Assembly: GCA_902518505.1 (NCBI GenBank)
Contig: CABYGG010000003.1
Coordinates: forward strand, 1-64,000
Source of the DNA: an uncultured Alphaproteobacteria bacterium
Lineage (GTDB): Bacteria > Pseudomonadota > Alphaproteobacteria > HIMB59
DNA: 64,000 nucleotides
Direction: 5' to 3'
The notes beneath the pieces are model-generated. The model had not been told where the DNA came from. It worked only from the letters and a program-made list of their open reading frames with translations, and did no database searches. The position numbers were made by a program, and so were the translations under genes. Shown here piece by piece: positions 57,642 to 64,000 of this stretch; position 1 is the stretch's first letter, and every line of letters starts with the position of its first letter.

Positions 57642-58477
57642 TAGCCTAATATTCCTTTCTTTTCTGCTGGCTCTAGATTGTCATAATTCCAGAGCATTCT
57701 TCCTGCAACGTATTTCTTAAATTTTGAAGCTGGGACCTTGCAATCAATCTCAGCATTTTTAATTTTTTGTTCTAGCCATCTAACCTCGTGTTCATTCATT
57801 TCACCAGGTACGCAGTCTGTTCCAAGCGAATGAGGCTCTCCTCCTACAAAAATGATTCCATCATACATTGAGTCACCCATGTTTGCGTTTACATCACCAC
57901 AAACGATAATTCTTCCTCTTTGCATCATAAATCCAGTGTAAGCTCCAGCATTTCCGCCAATAAGAATAGTGCCACCTTTCATATCAATTCCAGTTCTTGC
58001 ACCTGCATCGCCTTTAACTATAAGGTCACCGCCTCTAAGAGCAGCTCCAAAACAAGATCCTGCATTGTTTTCAACAACAACTTTTCCTGACATCATATTT
58101 TCAGCACATGACCAACCAACTCTTCCGTTAACTCTCACTGTTGGTCCATCGATACAACCGATACCAAAATAACCTAAGCTACCCTCAAAGATTAAGTTTA
58201 ACTTATTTAGAATTCCCACACCAAGTGAGTGTTTTGCACCAGGGTTTTTAATAACTATAGACCCATATCCCTTTCGAATTGCATCTCTAATTTTTTGATT
58301 CAAGTCATGAGCATCGATGCCTTCACAATCAATGGAGGTTCTTTTATTAAAATCAACTTCGTGATTACCGTAGTAGGTATAATTTTCTTCTTCTGTTACT
58401 TCAAAATATAATTTTTGCGATCTACCTGATAAATTTTCATCATCAAAAGCAGTAGTTCTTTTTGTTATGCCTGCCAT
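57641..58477 (-). CDS. Glutamate-synthase GXGXG-domain protein (MgsB/GlxC-like)
   Basis: 278 residues built on the parallel beta-helix of the GOGAT C-terminal domain: repeats such as GSLGYFGIGCIDGPTVRVNG, ENNAGSCFGAALRGGDLIVK, GDAGARTGIDMKGGTILIGG and GGNAGAYTGFMMQRGRIIVCG run between about residues 95 and 215. It is a structural bridge between the amidotransferase and FMN domains when these are separate chains. Overlaps the GATase gene by 13 bases, a sign of fixed stoichiometry. Confidence 0.9.
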   Translation of the reverse strand: MAGITKRTTAFDDENLSGRSQKLYFEVTEEENYTYYGNHEVDFNKRTSIDCEGIDAHDLNQKIRDAIRKGYGSIVIKNPGAKHSLGVGILNKLNLIFEGSLGYFGIGCIDGPTVRVNGRVGWSCAENMMSGKVVVENNAGSCFGAALRGGDLIVKGDAGARTGIDMKGGTILIGGNAGAYTGFMMQRGRIIVCGDVNANMGDSMYDGIIFVGGEPHSLGTDCVPGEMNEHEVRWLEQKIKNAEIDCKVPASKFKKYVAGRMLWNYDNLEPAEKKGILG

Positions 58478-59406
58478 ACTTTTACCTCCGCTTCATAAGG
58501 GTCATATGTTTTAATTTCGTGAGGAAATATATTCCTAATTGCAACTTCCTCTGATGCACATGCTACGATGTCTTTACTTTCGTAGATTACCATTGGCTTA
58601 GCGGCCATGTGGTCTTTGGCCATTCCCAACTGATCCTTTGTTGCTACAACATATGTAAAAACTCCATCGAGCTCATCCAAGCTATCATGCATAGCTTTTT
58701 CTAGTTCAATGCCGTTAGCCATCTTATCAGCTATATAGACAGCAATTATTTCTGAGTCACAATTTGAATTAAACCTGTAACCTTTTCTTTCAAGTACTCT
58801 TCGATTGCCCCAATAATTAGTCAATTGACCATTGTGAACAACTGACACATCCTCAAAAGGGAAAGCCCAATAAGGGTGTGCAGATTTAATATCTACATCA
58901 GACTCGGTAGCCATCCTTGTATGGCCAATACCGTGTGTACCCATAAATTTATCAAGGCCATATTGATTGGATACAGTATTTGCATCGCCTAAGTCTTTAA
59001 TGAGTTCAAGACCCTTACCAATTGATAAAATTTCAGTTTTTTCGACTGTTTCTATCTCAGTAGCCAAATCTGTGAGGTCACCTTTAAAATCAAATATATA
59101 TCTGAAAGCGTATGGGGTGCTGGAGCTTTCTTTTGTTACTTTAGCACCATGTTTTTTTAAAATAGAGTCGACAGCATTTTTTCTATTTTTTAAGTCAGCA
59201 GGTGAGTCGACAGTTGCATTTACCTTTTCAGCCTCGTTTTCAGATATTTTAAATCTCATTACGAAGCCTTTTTTTAAAGGTGTTCCGTACATAGCATATC
59301 CTGTTGAGTCAGGTCCCCTATGTTTAAGACCTTGTAACATAAGGCCCATTTGTTCACCGACGTTGACTGTCTTCTTTTTATTTATAACTCCAGCTATTCC
59401 ACACAT
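58465..59406 (-). CDS. Class II glutamine amidotransferase (MgsA/GlxB-like)
   Basis: 313 residues; mature N-terminus starts at nucleophile Cys2 (MCGIAGVI). Further GATase-2 residues: LKHRGPDSTGY, GIGHTRMATES, VVHNGQLTNYW and FNSNCDSEIIAVYI. It matches the amidotransferase part of glutamate synthase made as a separate protein. In MgsA/GlxB it supplies nitrogen from glutamine or a gamma-glutamyl amide to the FMN subunit. An insert of about 75 residues (about 65-140) sits between the GPDS and HTRMA motifs and is charged. Confidence 0.9.
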   Translation of the reverse strand: MCGIAGVINKKKTVNVGEQMGLMLQGLKHRGPDSTGYAMYGTPLKKGFVMRFKISENEAEKVNATVDSPADLKNRKNAVDSILKKHGAKVTKESSSTPYAFRYIFDFKGDLTDLATEIETVEKTEILSIGKGLELIKDLGDANTVSNQYGLDKFMGTHGIGHTRMATESDVDIKSAHPYWAFPFEDVSVVHNGQLTNYWGNRRVLERKGYRFNSNCDSEIIAVYIADKMANGIELEKAMHDSLDELDGVFTYVVATKDQLGMAKDHMAAKPMVIYESKDIVACASEEVAIRNIFPHEIKTYDPYEAEVKVWQA

Positions 59407-59425
59407 ACTTTTCTCCTATCTTATC

Positions 59426-60895
59426 TTATGGTAAGCAATCTAGGTATTTATCGAGATCCCATTGAGTCGGAGTTGCTAAAAATTCTTCCCACTCATCTCT
59501 TTTATACTCCATAAACACTTTCATCATGTCACCTGGTAGAGCATCTTGTATTACCTTGTCGGTTTCTAATCGATCTAATGCCTCACCAAGAGTCATTGGT
59601 AATTTTTCAACTTGCTTACCAGCTTTCATTTGTTCATACATATTTTGTTGTTCAGGTTTGCCTGGATCCATTTTCTTTGAAATACCATGATCGAATGCTT
59701 TCAACAGACCGCTTCCCATTAAGTATGGGTTGTGGGCTGAGTCAACTGATCGATATTCAAATCTACCAGGGGCAGATACCCTTAAACCACAGGTTCTGTT
59801 TTGATATCCCCAGTCCGCATAAACTGGAGCCCAAAAACCTGTATCCCAAAGTCTTCTATATGAATTCACAGTTGAGGAACCCAAGGCTGTTAAAGCAGGA
59901 AGGTGTTCCATAACACCACCAATGGCTTGAAGGCCTATTTTTCCAGGAATTCTTCTATCTTTTCCGTCTGGCATAAAGACATTTGTACCTCCCCTACGGT
60001 GATGAAATACATTTTCCATACCTGGGATAGTCTTGTTACCACATGGTATTAACTCATCTTTTCCGCCCTTCCAGAGTGAGATATTTGTGTGACACCCAGA
60101 AGCAGACACGCCAACAAATGGTTTACTCAAAAAACAAGCAATCAAATTAAATTCTCTTGCTACTTGAGCACAGATTTGTCTGTAAGTTGATAACCTGTCA
60201 GCGTTTCTAACAACATCATCGTAGTTGAAATTTAGTTCTAATTGTCCAGGCGCGTCCTCATGGTCACCTTGGATAATGTCCAAGCCCATTGCACGTGAAT
60301 ACTCAATTACTTTCATGTAAACAGGTCTTAATGATTCAAATTGATCAATGTGATAGCAGTAGGGCTTAGAGAAACCTGAACCGGTCGGTGAACCATCTTC
60401 GTTTTTTGTTAACCACATCATTTCAGGTTCTGTCCCTGCTCGTAATTCTAGTTTGTGTTTCTTTTTAAATTCTTCGTGGGCTCTTTTTAAGTTGCCTCTG
60501 CAATCAGATGTAAGATATCCACCAGGATCTTTTTCTTCTTCCCTGTTTCTAAAACAAGTACAAAAAACTCTGGCAATTCTTTTATCCCATGGAATTTGAA
60601 CAAATGTTTCAGGGTCAGGTATACCCACTAATTCGTGAGCCTCTGGTCCATAACCTATGTAATCACCATGTCTATTTGTAAATAGATTAGCAGTAGCTCC
60701 ATAAACTAATTGGAAACCTTTATTGGCTACACTCTCCCAATGATCTGCAGGAACACCTTTACCTACAATTCGACCTGTAACAGAAATAAATTGATAATAA
60801 ATGTACTCAATTCCTAATTTATCAATTTTTTTTCTAACTTGTTTTATATAGTCTTGTCTCTTTTTATCCTTAACGTACGTTTCTAGCGCTGTCAT
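59426..60895 (-). CDS. Glutamine-synthetase-family ligase, paralogue C, in the split glutamate-synthase operon
   Basis: 489 residues, longer than paralogue B. GS landmarks: AGTEPEMMWL (E156, E158), GDHEDAPGQLELNF (E213, E220), SGCHTNISLW (H269) and RFEYRSVDSAHNPY with the Glu-x-Arg pair. The N-terminal 60 residues are helical and unlike B. Directly between the flavoprotein gene (21 bases upstream) and the MgsA-like gene, so it likely makes the gamma-glutamyl compound used by the split synthase. GGAGG precedes the ATG. Substrate amine unknown; methylamine is one option. Confidence 0.86.
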   Translation of the reverse strand: MTALETYVKDKKRQDYIKQVRKKIDKLGIEYIYYQFISVTGRIVGKGVPADHWESVANKGFQLVYGATANLFTNRHGDYIGYGPEAHELVGIPDPETFVQIPWDKRIARVFCTCFRNREEEKDPGGYLTSDCRGNLKRAHEEFKKKHKLELRAGTEPEMMWLTKNEDGSPTGSGFSKPYCYHIDQFESLRPVYMKVIEYSRAMGLDIIQGDHEDAPGQLELNFNYDDVVRNADRLSTYRQICAQVAREFNLIACFLSKPFVGVSASGCHTNISLWKGGKDELIPCGNKTIPGMENVFHHRRGGTNVFMPDGKDRRIPGKIGLQAIGGVMEHLPALTALGSSTVNSYRRLWDTGFWAPVYADWGYQNRTCGLRVSAPGRFEYRSVDSAHNPYLMGSGLLKAFDHGISKKMDPGKPEQQNMYEQMKAGKQVEKLPMTLGEALDRLETDKVIQDALPGDMMKVFMEYKRDEWEEFLATPTQWDLDKYLDCLP

Positions 60896-60916
60896 TTTAT
60901 TCCTCCTCCTTTTACA

Positions 60917-62263
60917 TCAACTCCAAGGGAACGGGCTCTTTGAAACCGGATGTAACTTCCCTTCTTCATAACGAGAAAATCTAAAAGGTTCTAGAATTTC
61001 AGATTTCTCACCAAGTAACTCATTAGATACAAGATCACCTAACCCAGCCATTTTGTATCCATGGTTTGCATCAGCTATAATATATACGTTTTCTCTGTAT
61101 CGGTCGAATACGGGAAAACGATCTGGAGTAACACAGCCAATACCGCCAGCTTTTTGCTTTTTGTATTTAGCGTGACATCCATCAAATTGCTTTTGGCAAA
61201 AAGCCAAAGCTGAGGTCCATTTATCCTCAAAAGAAGCCCTTGGTTGAAACTCATCTGAGTCATGACCATAAGGGTCAAGACTTATGTCATTTACAGGTTT
61301 ATTTATGTCATATGGAGAGGAACCGCCTTGTATACCATCTCTGTAGACATCGGGCTTATAGTAAAAACCCCACATAACATTTTCATGTATAACATCTCCT
61401 GTTTTATTTGAGACAAGTGTAGCTTCTGTATCAACATGAATAACTGGGTACTCTGTTCCGTTTGCTGTTTTATAACTTCTTGGATCAACTTCCAACTCAC
61501 CCTCTTCAAGCGCCATGTATGACCACATAGGTATATCATCAGTAAATGATCCATCAGGTTTTTTTATTTTTACGGTGTTAGGTAATTCTAAAATTTCCCA
61601 GAATTTTCTTACCCATGGACCAGCCGCAACAACTAATTGAGTGCATTCAATTTTACCCTCTGATGTTTCTACAGCCGAAACTGCGCCACTACCATTAGAA
61701 GAAATTAAATTGTTAACAGTCACACCTTCTAAAACTTTTGCACCAGCCGATACTGCTAACTTATGGAAGCCCTCTATAGCTCCTCTATTAGCTCCATATC
61801 CTGTTTTCTTTTCGTGTAAAACTGAAGTGATGCCTTGAGCTTGCCAATCTGGCAACATGTCTTTCATATACTTATCACAATCAGATGCTCCCTCGATAAA
61901 CTCAGAGTCAAATCCTATTTCTTTTTGCTGCTCATAAACTTCAGACATGCCCTCTTGCATAAGCTCGGAGTTGATCTGCATATAGCCAACTGGCTTGTAA
62001 GTTAAAGCCTCAGCATTCTCATTCCAAACATTTACAGAATGAGCCATTAGTCTTCTCATTGCAGGCTGGTAGTAGTTGTTCCTTACAATTCCACATGCAA
62101 CACCACTAGCTCCATTTGCAACTTTGGATTTTTCCAAAACGACTACAGAATTATCTTTGAGTTGGCCTTTGCTGGATAATTTTTTACAAAGATGCCATGC
62201 GGTGCTCAGACCGTGAATTCCAGCCCCGATTATTAAATAGTCACATTTAGTAGGTAAGCTCAT
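60917..62263 (-). CDS. FAD-dependent amine oxidoreductase, sarcosine-oxidase-beta / DAO family
   Basis: 448 residues from ATG 62263 (MSLPTKCDYLIIGAGIHGLS); GGAGG lies ahead and the in-frame ATG at 62320 is not needed. Rossmann GAGIHG at residues 13-18, VVVLEKSKVANGASGVACG, then a C-terminal PVFDRYRENVYIIADANHGYKMAGLG typical of DAO enzymes that oxidise N-methyl or secondary amines. In the N-methylglutamate pathway MgdA is such a protein but needs MgdBCD; none of these lies here. First gene of the operon at 62263-55821, under the operator at 62319-62345. Confidence 0.84.
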   Translation of the reverse strand: MSLPTKCDYLIIGAGIHGLSTAWHLCKKLSSKGQLKDNSVVVLEKSKVANGASGVACGIVRNNYYQPAMRRLMAHSVNVWNENAEALTYKPVGYMQINSELMQEGMSEVYEQQKEIGFDSEFIEGASDCDKYMKDMLPDWQAQGITSVLHEKKTGYGANRGAIEGFHKLAVSAGAKVLEGVTVNNLISSNGSGAVSAVETSEGKIECTQLVVAAGPWVRKFWEILELPNTVKIKKPDGSFTDDIPMWSYMALEEGELEVDPRSYKTANGTEYPVIHVDTEATLVSNKTGDVIHENVMWGFYYKPDVYRDGIQGGSSPYDINKPVNDISLDPYGHDSDEFQPRASFEDKWTSALAFCQKQFDGCHAKYKKQKAGGIGCVTPDRFPVFDRYRENVYIIADANHGYKMAGLGDLVSNELLGEKSEILEPFRFSRYEEGKLHPVSKSPFPWS

Positions 62264-62318
62264 TATTTTAGTAACCTCCAAGCAATTACATTTTGTCTGC
62301 GAGGTATGAAAAAAACAC

Positions 62319-62374
62319 ATTTTGTTTCATATTATGAAACAAAATTTTTATAAAAATCTATTATTTATCAACAA
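62319..62374 (-). promoter_or_regulatory. Promoter plus IclR-type operator of the flavoprotein operon
   Basis: Minus strand: TTGTTG (62374-62369), 16-base spacer, TATAAA (62352-62347), then a perfect palindrome with 12-base arms (ATTTTGTTTCAT at 62319-62330 and its complement at 62334-62345) and a 3-base centre. The core TGTTTCA, five bases, TGAAACA covers 62323-62341, over the expected transcription start, which is typical of repression. The same core recurs before iclR. Confidence 0.75.
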
Positions 62375-62380
62375 TAATCG

Positions 62381-63151
62381 TCAATTGGCAACAATTAGTC
62401 GAGAAATTTTAATAGAGGCAGATTGAAGGAGATCAACATAATCATTCATAGTTTTTGGGTTTAAGATATTTTTACTTCCTGATAAAGCGATTCCGGCAAA
62501 TGATCTTTTATCTTTGTCTAAAATAGCAACTCCTATTCCATAAGAGTTTTCAAAAGCTTCTCCATGATTAAGCGCATAACCGTTAGTTCTAATTTTGCCA
62601 AGTTGTCTTTTTAAATCATTTAAATTTGTAATTGTATTGTTTGTGTGAGGATAAAAATTATAGCTTCGATAAATTGTTGCAATTTCATTTTCAGGTCTGT
62701 ACGCAAGCATGACTTTTCCCAAAGCACAGCAATGAGCGTCAAGTCTCATTCTAAAAGTTCTAATAGTTGCATCATCATTGTTGTCAGAAATTTTATCAGA
62801 ATGAACTATTTGAGAGCCTTCAAGCATAGCCAAATAGGTAATTAAATTCGTTTTACTGGAGACCTCTTTTAGAATTTCTTTAGAAGTCTCAGAAATTGAC
62901 TGAAGATAATCTGAAGTTTCTCCAAATTGAAAAGCTTTATGCCCCATAGTGTATGTATTCGATCCAATATTTTTATGGATATAACCAAGTTGAGATAAAA
63001 CAGACAATAGTCTAAATGTAGTTGTTCTAGATAAAACTGCTTTTCTGGAAATATTTGATGCCTTCAACGGGAAAATTGATTTTGATAAAATTTCAAGTAT
63101 TTTAAAAGATTTTTCCAGAGATTTATTAATATATTTTAAATCTTGTTGCAA
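62381..63151 (-). CDS. IclR-family transcriptional regulator
   Basis: 256 residues: winged helix-turn-helix at about 9-75 (SFKILEILSKSIFPLKASNI, SRTTTFRLLSVLSQLGYI) and an effector-binding domain (GxVMLAY region ALGKVMLAYRPEN, GYALNHGEAFENSYGIGVAI). The start is TTG at 63151 with GGAGG eight bases before it. It lies between the FMN paralogue and the flavoprotein operon. Two matching palindromes suggest that it controls both itself and that operon; effector unknown, perhaps the amine substrate or product. Confidence 0.9.
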   Translation of the reverse strand: MQQDLKYINKSLEKSFKILEILSKSIFPLKASNISRKAVLSRTTTFRLLSVLSQLGYIHKNIGSNTYTMGHKAFQFGETSDYLQSISETSKEILKEVSSKTNLITYLAMLEGSQIVHSDKISDNNDDATIRTFRMRLDAHCCALGKVMLAYRPENEIATIYRSYNFYPHTNNTITNLNDLKRQLGKIRTNGYALNHGEAFENSYGIGVAILDKDKRSFAGIALSGSKNILNPKTMNDYVDLLQSASIKISRLIVAN

Positions 63152-63168
63152 AACTGTCCTCCAATCAA

Positions 63169-63214
63169 TGTTCCACAGAATGAAACATTATAGTATAGTT
63201 TAAGTTATTAGCAA
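63169..63214 (-). promoter_or_regulatory. Promoter plus IclR-type operator of iclR
   Basis: TTGCTA (63214-63209), 16 bases, TATAAT (63192-63187), then TGTTCCA, five bases, TGAAACA (63169-63187, plus-strand reading) at the transcription start. Same core and the same spacing to the -10 as before the flavoprotein operon; one mismatch between arms. Suggests negative autoregulation. Eighteen bases separate it from the TTG start. Confidence 0.72.
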
Positions 63215-63221
63215 CTAATGG

Positions 63222-64000
63222 TTAAATCTTACCAGGCACCCAACCGGTTCCCGCTAAAGGAACTCTAGCCATTGCAGCAGCTTCAACTGTTAATGCACAT
63301 AGGTCCTCAGGTTCAAGATTATGTAAATCGTTTTTACCACATGCCCTCGCTATAGTTTGGGCTTCAAGAGTCATAACCTTGAGATAATTAGATAATCTTT
63401 TTCCACCTTTTACTGGATCTAATCTTTTCATTAATTTTGGATCTTGTGTATTTATTCCTGATGGGTCTTTACCTTCATGCCAATCATCGAAAGCACCAGC
63501 TGTTGTTCCAAGTTTTTTGTAATCGCTCTCCCACTTTGGGTCATTATCACCAAGTGCGATTAATGCTGATGAACCAATGGAAACAGCATCAGCACCCAAT
63601 GCCATAGCTTTTGCAACATCCGCACCATTTCTAATTCCACCTGAAATAATTAACTGAACCTTCCTGTGCATATCTAAGTCTAATAAAGCATCTACTGCTG
63701 GCCTGATACATGCCAATGTTGGCTGACCTACGTTTTCGATAAATACCTCTTGTGTAGCTGCAGTACCTCCTTGCATGCCATCAAGCACCACCACATCAGC
63801 ACCGGCTTTTACTGCAAGTGCAGTATCGTAGTAAGGCCTAGATCCTGCAATTTTTACAAATATGGGAACTTTCCAACCTGTTATTTCCCTGAGTTCTAAA
63901 ATTTTAATTTCCAAATCATCTGGTCCAGTCCAATCTGGATGTCTACATGCTGATCTCTGATCAATTCCTTTTGGTAATGTTCTCATCTCGGCAACACGAT
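63222..64000 (-). CDS. Second glutamate-synthase FMN-domain paralogue, lacking Fe-S cysteines (partial)
   Basis: The frame is open to the window edge, so only the 3' part is seen (about 258 codons). The visible part parallels the MgsC-like protein: GIDQRSACRHPDWTGPDDLE, ISGGIRNGADVAKAMALGADA, TLEAQTIARACGKNDLHNLE. At the site of CYHCHTGRCPVGV it has FDDWHEGKDPSGI, so all three cluster cysteines are gone, although the FMN barrel and C-terminal motifs remain. Sits upstream of iclR on the same strand, 70 bases away. It may act in a different complex or as a non-Fe-S partner of the operon. Full start lies beyond 64000. Confidence 0.88.
   Translation of the reverse strand, partial: RVAEMRTLPKGIDQRSACRHPDWTGPDDLEIKILELREITGWKVPIFVKIAGSRPYYDTALAVKAGADVVVLDGMQGGTAATQEVFIENVGQPTLACIRPAVDALLDLDMHRKVQLIISGGIRNGADVAKAMALGADAVSIGSSALIALGDNDPKWESDYKKLGTTAGAFDDWHEGKDPSGINTQDPKLMKRLDPVKGGKRLSNYLKVMTLEAQTIARACGKNDLHNLEPEDLCALTVEAAAMARVPLAGTGWVPGKI

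Overview
The window is a gene-dense, very AT-rich stretch (roughly 30% G+C by eye) with short or overlapping gene junctions. Gene order points to a streamlined marine alphaproteobacterium of the SAR11-like, HIMB59 or AEGEAN-169 type. The supporting features are a complete nuoA-N operon followed by birA, coaX, rnj, a DUF1467 gene, a short alphaproteobacterial-type proS, lolC, lolD and dnaE; a suf (not isc) operon; and glnB-glnA-glnE. The exact lineage is inference. I see no IS elements, prophage, CRISPR array or rRNA.

Layout: 17-9022 (minus) holds dnaE (apparently cut short at a ten-T run), lolD, lolC, proS, a DUF1467 protein, rnj, coaX and birA. 9026-22692 (minus) is complex I. 22822-30055 (minus) holds a lipoprotein related to heparin lyase I, tRNA-Asp, tRNA-Val, HU, lon, clpX, clpP, trigger factor, tRNA-Leu and tRNA-His. 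30121-34241 is the nitrogen-assimilation cassette glnB, glnA and glnE; glnA carries an in-frame TAG exactly where a catalytic metal-ligand glutamate belongs. 34232-48503 holds a dusA-like gene without its catalytic cysteine, hisI, a thrS without a TGS domain, two convergent EamA transporters, the suf operon, mnmA, a hydrolase, anmK and tyrS.

48496-64000 is the unusual part. It has three different glutamine-synthetase-family ligases, an Amt-family channel followed by two microproteins missed by normal ORF cut-offs, a MetX-like alpha/beta hydrolase, a class I glutamine amidotransferase and an IclR-governed operon. That operon encodes a sarcosine-oxidase-like flavoprotein, a GS-like ligase, and the three pieces of a split glutamate synthase: GATase-2, GXGXG and FMN/Fe-S domain proteins, the MgsABC/GlxBCD arrangement. 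It ends with a lysine-tailed 158-residue protein of unknown function. A second FMN-domain paralogue that lacks the Fe-S cysteines lies just upstream of iclR. Two near-identical operators (TGTTYCA, five bases, TGAAACA) sit directly downstream of the -10 boxes of iclR and of the flavoprotein operon.

Reading: the right-hand quarter looks like an amine-scavenging module in which amines are taken up by Amt, ligated to glutamate by GS-like enzymes, rearranged by a split glutamate-synthase complex and oxidised by a single flavoprotein. It resembles the gmaS-mgsABC-mgdABCD N-methylglutamate pathway but has different parts and extra unknown subunits. The substrate cannot be told from sequence. All coordinates are from reading; no database search was run.
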